Shown: positions 26,232 through 35,876, counted from the first letter of the stretch. The stretch: 64,000 nt of DNA from DRTC01 sp964521025 (GCA_964521025.1 CAZFPK010000006.1:45773-109772); one strand, 5' to 3'. Program-made: numbers and translations. The notes: generated from the letters alone by a model not told the origin.

Positions 26232-28163
26232 ATGTATCTAAACAGAAACAAACTCACTCGAATAGAACTCAAAAAAATTAAAGAAAAAGCAAATATTGCT
26301 CGCGGTGCCATCCTGAAAATGACAACTCTCGCAAATTCGGGTCATCCGGGCGGTTCTATGTCAACGATCGATTTTCTTTTAACTCTTTATCATCTAATTA
26401 AAATAGACCCGAAAAAACCTGAGTGGAAAGAACAGGATCGAGTTATAGTCAGTCACGGTCATATTGCTCCGGCAGTTTATTCTTGTCTTGGTTTAATGGA
26501 TTTTTTCAACCTCGATGATGCTGTTTCTCAATTTCGGTTAGCCGGAAGTATTTTTGAAGGACATGTTGAACCGGATGTTCCGGGAGTCGAATGGGCAAGC
26601 GGGAATCTTGGACAGGGACTTTCCGCAGGAGTTGGATTTGCTCTTGGCTGCCGGCAGAAAGGGATCGAGAACCATATTTTCGTTCTCATGGGAGACGGAG
26701 AACAGCAGAAAGGTCAGATCAGTGAAGCACGCAGGTTTGCCGGGAAATATGGTTTGAACAATATCACTGCTTTTGTCGATTACAACCAATTGCAGATTTG
26801 CGGAGACATCGATAAAGTCATGCCGCAGAATATTCCGGAAAATTACATTTCAGATGGCTGGGAATTGATCGAGATCGATGGTCATGATTTTAAGGAAATA
26901 CAAAATGCAATATTCGATGCAGTTCAGAATGAAAATCCTACTTTGATCCTGGCAAATACGGTGATGGGAAAAGGTGTTTCCTTTATGGAGAATAATGCGA
27001 AATACCATGGTTCGACGATATCTGAAGAACATCTCGATCTTGCTTTGAGAGAACTCGGTCTGAATAATGATCTGGATAAATTTAAAAAACTGCGACTAGA
27101 ATTCAATCCTGTAAAAGATACGAAAAAAGAAGGAGCTTCAATAAACAGAAATTTCAAAATGAATATTGGAACTCCTCTTATCTATTCGGAAAAAACCGAC
27201 AACCGTTCCGCCTGGGGAAATGCGATTGCTGACATCGCAACTCGCAACTCGCACCCCGCACCCCGCAACTCGATTTCCGTTTTCGATTGTGACCTGCAAG
27301 GCAGCGTGAAAACCAGTAAATTCGCAGAAGTTCTCCCGGAAAATTTTTATGAAAGCGGCATCATGGAACATCATACGGCAGTTTGTGCGGGAGCAATGTC
27401 CAAAGAAGATATCCAGGTTTTCTTTGCTGATTTCGGTGTTTTCGGAGTTGATGAAACTTATAATCAACATCGCTTGAACGATATTAATCAAACCAACCTG
27501 AAAGTGATCACAACACATGTCGGGCTGGATGTCGGCGAAGACGGCAAGACACATCAATGCATCGATTATCTGGGCGTGATGAAGAATCTATTTCATTTCA
27601 AAACGATCATTCCTGCCGATGCGAACCAGACCGATCACATAATTCGCTATATCTCTCAGAAATATGGAAATTTCCTGATTCCTATGGGAAGAAGTAAACT
27701 TGAAATAATCAAAGATAAAAGAGGAAAAATCTTTTATCACAAGGATTATAAATTTGAATACGGAAAAGCAGACCTTTTGCGCTCAGGAAAAGATGCAGCA
27801 CTTTTTGTAATGGGAACTTTAACCAGTCGAGCAGTTGAAATTTCTGAAAGATTATCCAAACTAGGGATTTCTTTACAGATCTGGAATATTTCCTGTCCAA
27901 CGGAACTCGAGGAAAATGCTCTTAAAAAAGCATCCAAAACCGGAATTGTTTTTACTTATGAAGATCATAATGTACATACCGGACTGGGAAATTCGATTGC
28001 CGATAAATTAATGCAGCTCGGTCTTTCGTGCGGGTTTTATAAATTTGGAGTTGAGGATTATGCCTTTTCCGGCAAATCGGAAGATGTTTTTCGATATTGC
28101 AGGTTGGATGTTGAATCTGTTGTGAACAGGATATTAAAGACGCTATCGAGTCGTAAGGAATGA
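26232..28163 (+). CDS. tkt: Transketolase
   Basis: 643 residues. N-terminal ThDP-binding half with NSGHPGGSMS, VSHGHIAPA, and the cofactor motif GDGEQQKGQ...N (FVDYNQLQ). Middle half has GIMEHHTAVCAGAMS, where the Glu aligns with the catalytic Glu, FFADFGVFGVDE and HVGLDVGEDGKTHQ. C-terminal domain near 510-643. It would transfer two-carbon ketol units in the pentose phosphate pathway. The sequence is divergent after the linker (EHH in place of the usual EQN), so substrate range may differ. The linker at residues 336-347 is encoded by a 35-bp heptamer repeat (27236-27270). The last codons are part of an inverted repeat (28146-28160/28244-28258). Confidence 0.88.
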   Translation: MYLNRNKLTRIELKKIKEKANIARGAILKMTTLANSGHPGGSMSTIDFLLTLYHLIKIDPKKPEWKEQDRVIVSHGHIAPAVYSCLGLMDFFNLDDAVSQFRLAGSIFEGHVEPDVPGVEWASGNLGQGLSAGVGFALGCRQKGIENHIFVLMGDGEQQKGQISEARRFAGKYGLNNITAFVDYNQLQICGDIDKVMPQNIPENYISDGWELIEIDGHDFKEIQNAIFDAVQNENPTLILANTVMGKGVSFMENNAKYHGSTISEEHLDLALRELGLNNDLDKFKKLRLEFNPVKDTKKEGASINRNFKMNIGTPLIYSEKTDNRSAWGNAIADIATRNSHPAPRNSISVFDCDLQGSVKTSKFAEVLPENFYESGIMEHHTAVCAGAMSKEDIQVFFADFGVFGVDETYNQHRLNDINQTNLKVITTHVGLDVGEDGKTHQCIDYLGVMKNLFHFKTIIPADANQTDHIIRYISQKYGNFLIPMGRSKLEIIKDKRGKIFYHKDYKFEYGKADLLRSGKDAALFVMGTLTSRAVEISERLSKLGISLQIWNISCPTELEENALKKASKTGIVFTYEDHNVHTGLGNSIADKLMQLGLSCGFYKFGVEDYAFSGKSEDVFRYCRLDVESVVNRILKTLSSRKE

Positions 28164-28258
28164 GATAACACCGATTCGAAACAAGATGAAAAAGAGAGAT
28201 AATTCGATGGAATGGTTTGATGATAATCCGTTTCAACTCGTCGTTCCTTACGAGTCGA
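28146..28258. repeat. Inverted repeat spanning the transketolase stop codon
   Basis: TCGAGTCGTAAGGAA (28146-28160) and TTCCTTACGAGTCGA (28244-28258) pair with one mismatch. The first arm encodes the protein's last residues. It lies between convergent genes and could act as a bidirectional terminator-like structure, although neither side has a clear T-run. Confidence 0.55.
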
Positions 28259-28263
28259 ATGGA

Positions 28264-28992
28264 TCAAAATTCATCATCATCGATTTCGATATTAAATTCT
28301 ATTTTGGAAATTTTTATTTCACTGATCTTATTACCTTTATCATCATAAGAAATCGTATGGATAGGGAAATTAATTCCATTGAATCTTTTATATTCCTTGA
28401 TCATTCTATAAATAGTTATTTGTTGTTCGAAGCCAATGCTATCATAAATCATCTGAGAGGGCAGATTTGTCTCTTCATCGATTATTAATTTGAAGTTTAC
28501 ATCATCATTTTTTACCTGAAGTATATAATAAGATTTTCCATTCATTTCTTTTTCTTTCAGGAAGATAATTTCATAATCATTTCGAAATTTCAGTAAATTG
28601 ATCAGATTCCTTTTTAAATTTCCCATAAATTCCGGGATCAATGATGAAGGAAGATTCTCAAAATAACCTTTAGGATATTTTTTCCAACCCTTGTTTTCAT
28701 TAATGATAAATTCCTGGTCTAAAAATTTTACTTTGAATTTATCAGGAAATATCGCGGTTACATTTGTTTCAAAAGTCATGGAGCCGTGTTCGATCGGTTG
28801 CCAGGTTTTGCCTACTGTCTGTACATTGCGGATGGTATCGACATTACCGATCTCGTTTGCGATCTTTTCGAAGATTTGGTTTACATCATGTTTGCCGGTT
28901 TTTATGATATCAGTATTACCGATTTCGGAAGAAAATGTATTTACAACAATTACAATACTGAAAGCAGCTAAAAATATAAATTTTAAATTCAT
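28264..28992 (-). CDS. LolA-like outer-membrane lipoprotein-sorting protein (putative)
   Basis: 242 residues from the ATG at 28992, where GGAG lies 6 bases upstream; an ATG 22 codons earlier lacks a site and would precede the signal peptide. Signal peptide about 1-20. The body has beta strands typical of the LolA/LppX/DUF4292 fold (MTFETNVTAIFPDKFKVKFL, YYILQVKNDDVNFKLIIDEETNLPSQMIY, YKRFNGINFPIHTI). It follows tldE on the same strand, and 52 bp with an ACTTGCC hairpin lie between. Role in lipoprotein or protein trafficking is inferred from the fold only. Confidence 0.6.
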   Translation of the reverse strand: MNLKFIFLAAFSIVIVVNTFSSEIGNTDIIKTGKHDVNQIFEKIANEIGNVDTIRNVQTVGKTWQPIEHGSMTFETNVTAIFPDKFKVKFLDQEFIINENKGWKKYPKGYFENLPSSLIPEFMGNLKRNLINLLKFRNDYEIIFLKEKEMNGKSYYILQVKNDDVNFKLIIDEETNLPSQMIYDSIGFEQQITIYRMIKEYKRFNGINFPIHTISYDDKGNKISEIKISKIEFNIEIDDDEF

Positions 28993-29010
28993 CTCAACTC
29001 CTGAAACAAA

Positions 29011-29039
29011 ACTTGCCAAATTTCTGAAATTTAGCAAGT
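29011..29039 (-). repeat. ACTTGCCAAATTT hairpin, second copy
   Basis: ACTTGCCAAATTT, a 3-base loop and AAATTTAGCAAGT; one mismatch from the perfect hairpin at 7620-7648. Both lie in short gaps between co-directional minus-strand genes. Confidence 0.75.
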
Positions 29040-29044
29040 TTACA

Positions 29045-30376
29045 TTAACCGCTGACAACCAATTCGTTCACCAGAACCGAAGCCGAACCAAAAGAACTCA
29101 TATTAAATTTGAAATTGTCGGCAATAGCTTCCACATCGTGAAGAAGTTGGAGAATATTTCCGGAAATCGTGAAAGGTTTGAGAGAATGTTTTCTTTTTCC
29201 GTTTTCATAGAGGAACCCTTCAGCTGACAGAGAGAAATCTCCGGAAATCGTATTTGTCCCCGAATGTATTCCCTGCAAACTGACAATCTTAATTATTTTT
29301 TTATGTTTCTTAAACAAATCGTCTTCTTTCATGTTTCCGGATTCGAGATAAAAATTTGTGGGAGAGACAGTTAAACTGCTTTTAAAATCTCTGCTTCCGT
29401 TTCCGGTTGAATCTAAACCATCTTTATTAGCAGTTTCGGTATTATGTAAAAAAGTCAATAATTTCCCCTTTTTTATTAAAATTGTTTTTTGGGAAGGATA
29501 TCCTTCACTATCGAACGCACTCGTCGAAAATCCTCCTGGAAAAATGCCATCATCGATGATCGTAACTTTATCATTGGCAATTATTTTATTCAGGTTACCT
29601 TTGAGGAGAGATTTTCCTTCCTGAACCGATTTAGCACTGAAAATTCCGGCAAAAGCAGAAAGTAGGATGGGCATCATTTCATTGTCAAAAACACCAGCAT
29701 ATTTACCGGATTTTATTATCTTACCGCCTAACAGAGCGATTCCTTTTTGACAACTTTTTGCTGCTAAATTTTTGGCATTGAATTTTTTAAAGTCCCTTCC
29801 AATAAAGAAATCCATTCCCATTCTTTTATCTTTTCCGTCAGAAGCTAAAACTCCAGCAGTTGCAAAAGCAAAATTTTGTTTGTCTTCTTTATCTAAACCT
29901 CTGCTGTTGGCAATCCTGGTAAATGTTTTCCCATCTCCATAAACAGCATAGGGAACATTCTCTATTCGTTCATCAAAGGCTTTTGCATGGATTTCCAAAT
30001 CCTTTGCAAAACTTACTTTTTCATTTACCGTAATTTTATCGAGTTCTTCTGAATAGCACTCCAGATTATCTCCGATCTCCGGGTAATTCTTCATTGAAAT
30101 CATCCAGTCGGTATCGATAAATCTACTATTTTCGATAGCTTCCTTGACTATCATCCTGAAAGTATCTTCGTCAAATTTTTCCGTATAAGAATAACCAACT
30201 TTTCCATCTTTGAGAATCCTGACGCCGATTCCTTTTGAATCAGCATAATTAAAAGCTTCTACATTTTGCTCATGAATTCTTACAGAAAATGCAGTATTCA
30301 TATTTAACAGTATTTCTATATCATCTACTTTATTTTCGGCATAATCAAATATTGACTTGAATTCTTTATCAAACAT
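29045..30376 (-). CDS. tldE: TldE/PmbA-like metalloprotease subunit
   Basis: 443 residues. It matches the TldE/PmbA family: the N-terminal domain with AFNYADSKGIGVRILKDGKVGYSYTE, mid-domain SGKYAGVFDNEMMPILL, and FSAKSVQEGKSLLKGNL, then DDGIFPGGFSTSAFDSEG, and a C-terminal NNISGNILQLLHDVEAIADN-like barrel segment. TldE lacks the HExxxH metal motif, as expected. With TldD it forms a heterodimer that processes small peptides (microcin or antitoxin substrates in E. coli). GGAGGG precedes the ATG. It lies about 195 bp downstream of tldD. Confidence 0.92.
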   Translation of the reverse strand: MFDKEFKSIFDYAENKVDDIEILLNMNTAFSVRIHEQNVEAFNYADSKGIGVRILKDGKVGYSYTEKFDEDTFRMIVKEAIENSRFIDTDWMISMKNYPEIGDNLECYSEELDKITVNEKVSFAKDLEIHAKAFDERIENVPYAVYGDGKTFTRIANSRGLDKEDKQNFAFATAGVLASDGKDKRMGMDFFIGRDFKKFNAKNLAAKSCQKGIALLGGKIIKSGKYAGVFDNEMMPILLSAFAGIFSAKSVQEGKSLLKGNLNKIIANDKVTIIDDGIFPGGFSTSAFDSEGYPSQKTILIKKGKLLTFLHNTETANKDGLDSTGNGSRDFKSSLTVSPTNFYLESGNMKEDDLFKKHKKIIKIVSLQGIHSGTNTISGDFSLSAEGFLYENGKRKHSLKPFTISGNILQLLHDVEAIADNFKFNMSSFGSASVLVNELVVSG

Positions 30377-30416
30377 TTATCCCTCCAAATAGACTATCAA
30401 ATTCTATATGCAATAA

Positions 30417-30563
30417 TCTGAGTTTTCTTCATGTTCATCTCTATAAATCTTGAATTTCTTCCTGTTCTTTTTTCAAGATCAAGGATCTGCAGCAGTATGT
30501 GATTCATTCCGTTTCAGAAGATATTCTTCGCAAGAAAATTGTGTAAGAATCCCCGGAATGACA
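30417..30563. repeat. TIR element, copy B
   Basis: Left end TCTGAG and right end CCGGAATGACA (30553-30563), with internal hairpin AATCTTGAA...TTCAAGAT shared with copy A (18309-18458). It fills the gap between tldD and tldE. Confidence 0.75.
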
Positions 30564-30571
30564 TTCAACTA

Positions 30572-31960
30572 TTATTTCTCTTTCCTTCCGCCAACAATGA
30601 TCTCATCTATCTTGATCGCAGGCTGCCCCACAGTCGTTGGAATACTTCCACTGATCGAGCCGCACATTCCTTCGGCAAGTGCGAGATTATCGGCAACCAT
30701 ACTTATTTTCCGGATGGCTTCAGGACCATTCCCGATAAGTGTTGCTCCTCGAACAGGTTCTTTTATTTTCCCATTTTTGATAAGATAACCTTCGGCAACA
30801 GCAAAATTGAAATTTCCTGTTCCGGGCATAACAGAACCACCACCCATTTTTTTTGCATAAATTCCATTATCAATAGATAAAATCATATCTTCGAGTTTGC
30901 TTTTGCCTTTTGCCAGATAAGTATTTCTCATGCGGGAAGCAGGAGCGAATTTATAGGATTGCCTTCTGCCACTTCCGGTCGGTTCCAACCCCATTTTCTG
31001 TCCGCCTAATTTATCAACCATATAGGATTTTAAGATACCATTTTCGATCAAAACTGTTTTTTGAGTGGGAAGCCCCTCATCATCGATATTTTCCGAACCC
31101 CATTTACCGGGAAGTGTGCCATCATCGATCGCAGTTACATCATGATTTGCAATCTGTTTTCCCAGTTTTCCCGCAAATACGGAAGCACCTTTGGCAACAG
31201 ATGTTGTTTCTAATGCATGACCGCAGGCTTCATGAAAAATAACTCCGCCAAAACCATTGTCGATCACAACCGGAAACTTACCACTCGGAGCATAATCGGC
31301 ATTAAGCATAGTAATAGCAATACGAGCAGTTTTTTGTCCCAAAGCAACAGGATCAAGTTTCTGGAAAAATTCATAACCCGCATGACTACCGGGGCCTACA
31401 GTTCCGGTTTGTTTTTCAGTTCCCGACGATGCGATTGAAGTAATGTAAACCCGTGAATAATTCCTATTATCTTCGACCATTAAACCTTCGCTGTTGACGA
31501 TCAAAACATGCTGCATCTTCTCGGTAAACCTGATATCGACTTGTGAGATCGAGTCGTTATAATCTCGTGAAGCCCGGTTTATTTTCATGATGAAATCTAT
31601 CTTATCCTGCTTGGAAACTATATTATTTGGAATCTCGACAGGATGGACATTTTCAAATTCGAGGTTGGTCAAGTCGAGAGCATCTAGTTTGGAATTTCCC
31701 TTAGCAGCTTTTGAAACAGCATTAGCAGCAGCTAACAGTGATTGTTCGCTTAGATCATTAGTGTAAGCATAGATTGCCGTGTTTCCATAAAAAACTCTCA
31801 CACCGGCACCGAAATCCTTTCCGACAATACTCTGTTTGGTTTTATTATCATTGAAGTTTATCAGAGAATTATATGTATTTTCCAGAAAAAGTTCAGCAAA
31901 ATCTGCTCCGTTGGACAATGCTTTATCAATCACTTTATTGATCAAAACTTTATCTATCAT
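30572..31960 (-). CDS. tldD: TldD metalloprotease
   Basis: 462 residues. The metal site HEACGH is visible at about residue 235, followed by SVFAGKLGKQIANHDVTAIDDGTLPGKWGS, the TldD active-site region. N-terminal ADFAELFLENTYNS and C-terminal ISGSIPTTVGQPAIKIDEIIVGG are typical of the family. GGAGGA precedes the ATG. With TldE it makes the TldD/E protease. There is no associated microcin or RiPP precursor gene nearby. Confidence 0.94.
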   Translation of the reverse strand: MIDKVLINKVIDKALSNGADFAELFLENTYNSLINFNDNKTKQSIVGKDFGAGVRVFYGNTAIYAYTNDLSEQSLLAAANAVSKAAKGNSKLDALDLTNLEFENVHPVEIPNNIVSKQDKIDFIMKINRASRDYNDSISQVDIRFTEKMQHVLIVNSEGLMVEDNRNYSRVYITSIASSGTEKQTGTVGPGSHAGYEFFQKLDPVALGQKTARIAITMLNADYAPSGKFPVVIDNGFGGVIFHEACGHALETTSVAKGASVFAGKLGKQIANHDVTAIDDGTLPGKWGSENIDDEGLPTQKTVLIENGILKSYMVDKLGGQKMGLEPTGSGRRQSYKFAPASRMRNTYLAKGKSKLEDMILSIDNGIYAKKMGGGSVMPGTGNFNFAVAEGYLIKNGKIKEPVRGATLIGNGPEAIRKISMVADNLALAEGMCGSISGSIPTTVGQPAIKIDEIIVGGRKEK

Positions 31961-32132
31961 TTCTCCTCCGAAAATTAATTTAATGTAAAGGAGAAAATTT
32001 GAGTTGTAATTATCATGTCAAGGAGATTCAGGATTTGATCAAAATTTTTCATTAAGATTAAATAGTTTTTCAATTTGACAAAATCCCTTCTCAACAAAGA
32101 TTGACTTAAAATTTTTCCGGGAAAATCCGTTA

Positions 32133-33452
32133 ATGAAAAAAAGTGTAGTGGCTATCGCAGGCAGACCGAATGTCGGCAAATCGACATTGTTCAACAGGAT
32201 TTGCAGAAAACGGCGCGCAATCGTGGACTTCGAAGAAGGAGTAACCCGCGACCGCAAATACGAAGAAGTCGAATGGTCCGGCTACACATTTAATCTCGTT
32301 GATACCGGGGGAATTATCCCGAGATCGGTAGATAAAATAGATAAGGCAGTGAAATTCCAGGCTGAAGTTGCCATCGAAGAATCCGACCTGATCATATTCC
32401 TTGTCGATGGAAAAGTCGGAACAACGGACATCGATATGGAAATCGCCAAGATCCTTTCCAAACACCGGGAAAAAGTAATGTTGGTAGCCAATAAAGTCGA
32501 TAATGAAAAAGATGAATTGGAAGTTTATGATTTTCTCAAACTCGGTTTTGGAGACGCATTTCCAATTGCTGCTAATCAAGGTAGAAATACAGGCAACTTT
32601 CTGGATGAATTGATCAAAAGAATAAAAAAAGTTCCGGTATTTGAAGAAGAATTTGATTCTATAAAAATTGCGATCGTGGGAAAACCCAATGTCGGGAAAT
32701 CGTCATTGATAAATAAAATCACAGGAGCACAAACAACGATAGTTACCGATATTCCGGGAACGACTCGAGATGCGATAGACCTGCATCTGAATTATCACCA
32801 AACAAAAATGACATTTATCGATACTGCCGGTTTAAGGAAAAAGAAAAGGATTCAATATGGAGTCGAATATTTCAGCAACATGCGGACAATCGAAAGCATA
32901 AATCGAGCAGATGTTGTTTTGCTGGTTCTGGACGCAACAGAAGAAATTTCCAACCAGGATCAGAAAATTGCTTCTTATGCAGCCCGGAATTATAAAGAGA
33001 TGATCATCCTTGTTAATAAATGGGATCTTATTAAAAAAGATAATTCGATAGTAAATGAATTCGTGACTAAAATTAAACGGATCCTTCCTTTTACTCAGTT
33101 TGCTCCGATTGTTTTTATTTCTGCTTTGACCGGACAGAGAGTTCGGAAAATAATGGAAATAATTCTTGAGGTCGAAGCTGAAAGTAAAAAGCGAATTCCA
33201 ACATCGGAACTGAATAGATTTTTAGAAAAAACTACAGCAAAATTCCCTCCCACCCACTCCAGCGGAAAACACACGAGGATATTTTATTGCACACAAGCCA
33301 AAGTTCATCCTCCGACTTTTATTTTTTTCTGTAATGATCCGAAATTAGTAACCGAACATTATCGCCGTTATTTACAAAACCAGATCAGGGAATATTTTAA
33401 ATTTGAAGGTGCATCTATTAAAACTCTTTTTCGGAAAAGGATCAAGGAATGA
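32133..33452 (+). CDS. der: Double-GTPase ribosome assembly factor Der (EngA)
   Basis: 439 residues. Two tandem GTPase domains: first G1 AGRPNVGKST (about 7-16), DTGGI, NKVD; second G1 VGKPNVGKSS (about 182-191), DTAGLRKKKRI, NKWD. A C-terminal KH-like domain (about 355-439). It is essential for 50S subunit assembly. The start has only a weak GGGA site. It begins a plus-strand housekeeping run. Confidence 0.98.
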   Translation: MKKSVVAIAGRPNVGKSTLFNRICRKRRAIVDFEEGVTRDRKYEEVEWSGYTFNLVDTGGIIPRSVDKIDKAVKFQAEVAIEESDLIIFLVDGKVGTTDIDMEIAKILSKHREKVMLVANKVDNEKDELEVYDFLKLGFGDAFPIAANQGRNTGNFLDELIKRIKKVPVFEEEFDSIKIAIVGKPNVGKSSLINKITGAQTTIVTDIPGTTRDAIDLHLNYHQTKMTFIDTAGLRKKKRIQYGVEYFSNMRTIESINRADVVLLVLDATEEISNQDQKIASYAARNYKEMIILVNKWDLIKKDNSIVNEFVTKIKRILPFTQFAPIVFISALTGQRVRKIMEIILEVEAESKKRIPTSELNRFLEKTTAKFPPTHSSGKHTRIFYCTQAKVHPPTFIFFCNDPKLVTEHYRRYLQNQIREYFKFEGASIKTLFRKRIKE

Positions 33453-33772
33453 TTTTAAGGTTGGACTCGACTTGAAAGACGAAGTCATCGAGTTGAGAAC
33501 AACCGGTAAACAAGATTATCCCGGATGCAATCATCGCAATTCCCGGCTCGCTCTTTGTTGTGAGTCAAGACTTGCTTCTATTGTAATTCCGCTTGACAAG
33601 GTAAAGCGTAGCAAAGTCTGGATGTTTCTTTCATATTTTCTACCATGAAATCCTCAGCCGATAATTGTGAAGATAAAAAAAATGTAGATTCTTCCGTCAA
33701 AAGCCTGACACGGTCGAGAGAGAAGCAACGAGAAATACTCAGAATGACAGGATGAGTAAGGAATAATTAAAA
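33453..33772. other. Spacer of 320 bp between der and plsY
   Basis: No gene. It contains an ACTCGACTT...AAGTCATCGAGT inverted repeat just after der, and a degenerate TIR element ending ACTCAGAATGACA (33737-33749; left end not clear). Confidence 0.5.
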
Positions 33773-34390
33773 ATGAATATTGTGATTGCCATAATTTCTG
33801 CTTATTTACTGGGCAGCATCCCAACCAGTTATTTAATGGGAAAAATACTCAAGGGAATCGATATCCGTCAATTCGGAAGCGGGAATGTCGGAGCCACAAA
33901 TGCCTTGCGGGTTTTGGGCACGAAAGTCGGGATCATAACTCTGGTTATCGATATTTTAAAAGGATTTTTCGCAGTTTTACTTGGAAAACTTTTCATCCCG
34001 GAATTCACGGATTCGATATTAATAATCATCGGAATTGCTGCCATTCTCGGACACATTTTCACGCTCTTCCTGAAATTCAAAGGTGGAAAAGGAGTAGCAA
34101 CCTCAGCCGGAGTTTTCATCGCTTTGACTCCAATTCCTCTAATGATTGCGTTATTCATTTTTATCATAACCGTCTGGATTTCAAAATATGTTTCCCTCGG
34201 TTCGATACTGGCTTCTTTAACTTTACTTATTGCGGAACTGGTCATAAACATACAAAATTCATTTGCAGAAATTGAGAAACTTGTAATGGTTTTTATGGTG
34301 GCATTTTTTATCGTTGTAAAACATAAATCAAATTTGATTAGGCTTTTATCCGGAACAGAAAATAAGATTAGTTTAAAAAAAAGTAGATAA
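33773..34390 (+). CDS. plsY: Glycerol-3-phosphate acyltransferase PlsY
   Basis: 205 residues. Five or so membrane segments and all three PlsY motifs: SIPTSYLMGK, RQFGSGNVGATNALR and KGGKGVATSAG. It transfers the acyl group of acyl-phosphate to glycerol-3-phosphate, the first step in membrane phospholipid synthesis. No PlsX is in the window. Confidence 0.97.
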   Translation: MNIVIAIISAYLLGSIPTSYLMGKILKGIDIRQFGSGNVGATNALRVLGTKVGIITLVIDILKGFFAVLLGKLFIPEFTDSILIIIGIAAILGHIFTLFLKFKGGKGVATSAGVFIALTPIPLMIALFIFIITVWISKYVSLGSILASLTLLIAELVINIQNSFAEIEKLVMVFMVAFFIVVKHKSNLIRLLSGTENKISLKKSR

Positions 34391-34441
34391 GATACCAATC
34401 TTATGAAAATATCAATTTAGCAAATTGATTTACGAGGAAAA

Positions 34442-35803
34442 ATGTGCGGAATAATCGGAATATTTGATCATGAAAACGCTGCCGGTTTAGCAACTCTGGG
34501 TCTTTTTGCCGAACAACATCGCGGGCAGGAAAGTTGCGGTATGGCTGTTAATGACGGCAAAACGATCAGGTTGCGCAAAAAAATGGGTCTGGTCAAAGAT
34601 GTCTTTACTCCGGATAAATTGCAGAATCTGAAAGGGAATATTGCCATCGGCCATGTTCGTTATCCAACCCGCGGAGCATCATCCGTTTATAATTCCCAGC
34701 CGCATATCGTGGAAACTCTTTCCGGTCCTTCGTATGCTTTAACTAGTAACGGAGATATTACGAATTACAAAAAAATCCGTAAGCAGCTGGAAGCAAAAGG
34801 AGTTTATTTTGTCAGCAAAAATGATGGTGAAATGATCCTTAAATATATTGTATACTATGTAGAAAAAGAAGGTTTTCCAATCGTGGAAGCGATCAGGCTC
34901 ATGATGAAAAATATCAAGGGAGCCTATTCAACCATCCTGGCTACAAAAAAAAAACTTTACATGTTCCGCGATCCTTACGCTTTCCGTCCGATGAGTTACG
35001 GCAAAACTAAAGATGGTGCAGTCGTCGTCGCATCCGAAAGCAGCGCTCTCGATATTCTGTATATGAAATGGCAGCAGGAAGTCGAACCTGCTGAAATCAT
35101 CATTGTAAATGAAAACGGTATCGAGTCTGTTCGGAATGACCTCAATGAATTACGGGCTGCGGCAACGGAAAAGCATTGTATTTTTGAACATATTTATTTC
35201 TCCAGACCGGATAGTTTTATTTTTGGAGAAAATGTCTATGAAGTACGGCAAAAGATCGGAAATATCCTGGCAGAAGATGATGATATAAATCCTGATATTG
35301 TCGTTCCCGTACCGGATTCATCGAATTTTATCGCTCTTGGTTATGCCAGGCGGAAAAATATTCCTTATGAAATGGGTCTGATCAGGAATCATTATGTGGG
35401 ACGAACTTTTATCAAACCTGAACAGACGATCCGGGACGAAAGCGTTTACCAGAAATTTAATCCTCTGCCGAATTTTTTTCACAGGAAAAGCATTGCCCTG
35501 GTCGATGATTCGATCGTGCGCGGAACAACTCTAAAAAAAATCGTGAAATTGATCAGGAATGCAGGAGCAGATGAGATTCATTTAAGGATCGGTTCACCGC
35601 CGGTAAAATTCTCCTGTTTTTACGGGATAGATACGCCGACGAGACAGGAATTGATCGCTAACAATAAAACCACAGAAAAGATCAGGAACTTCATTGGAGC
35701 AGATTCCCTGAAATACCTGACCATCAAGCAATTGAGAAAAACAGTAAAAGAACCGGAAAATTATTGTTATGCTTGTTTCGATGGTAATTATCCGGTAAGA
35801 TGA
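34442..35803 (+). CDS. purF: Amidophosphoribosyltransferase
   Basis: 453 residues. Catalytic Cys2 is at the start (MCGIIGIFD). The glutaminase domain occupies about 1-230, the phosphoribosyltransferase domain the rest, with the PRPP site IALVDDSIVRGTT. Cysteines in KHCIFE, SCFYG and CYAC correspond to the four Fe-S ligands of the Bacillus-type enzyme. It commits PRPP to purine synthesis. The AT-rich 51-bp gap after plsY ends in GAGGAAAA just before the ATG. Its stop (35801-35803) is followed by the 33-bp repeat. Confidence 0.97.
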   Translation: MCGIIGIFDHENAAGLATLGLFAEQHRGQESCGMAVNDGKTIRLRKKMGLVKDVFTPDKLQNLKGNIAIGHVRYPTRGASSVYNSQPHIVETLSGPSYALTSNGDITNYKKIRKQLEAKGVYFVSKNDGEMILKYIVYYVEKEGFPIVEAIRLMMKNIKGAYSTILATKKKLYMFRDPYAFRPMSYGKTKDGAVVVASESSALDILYMKWQQEVEPAEIIIVNENGIESVRNDLNELRAAATEKHCIFEHIYFSRPDSFIFGENVYEVRQKIGNILAEDDDINPDIVVPVPDSSNFIALGYARRKNIPYEMGLIRNHYVGRTFIKPEQTIRDESVYQKFNPLPNFFHRKSIALVDDSIVRGTTLKKIVKLIRNAGADEIHLRIGSPPVKFSCFYGIDTPTRQELIANNKTTEKIRNFIGADSLKYLTIKQLRKTVKEPENYCYACFDGNYPVR

Positions 35804-35807
35804 AAAA

Positions 35808-35840
35808 AACTTCCGAATGTTTGAAAAACTTCGGAATGTT
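35808..35840 (+). repeat. 33-bp repeat, perfectly inverted at 43795-43827
   Basis: A hairpin (TTCCGAA...TTCGGAA) whose 33 bases are the exact reverse complement of 43795-43827. It contains an ATG (35817) that would give an N-terminal extension of the next gene, which is why the start at 35877 is preferred. Confidence 0.9.
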
Positions 35841-35876
35841 GAGAAGTATTATCTCTTGAAATTGTCAGGACTTTTT

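Noticed and set aside
33403..33648. An 81-codon frame after der
   Set aside because: It overlaps the der 3' end and runs over an inverted repeat; no Shine-Dalgarno or family pattern.
35817..35876. An earlier in-frame start for rfaE2
   Set aside because: The ATG lies inside a dispersed 33-bp repeat and the added 20 residues do not match the family; the ATG at 35877 has AGGA at good spacing.
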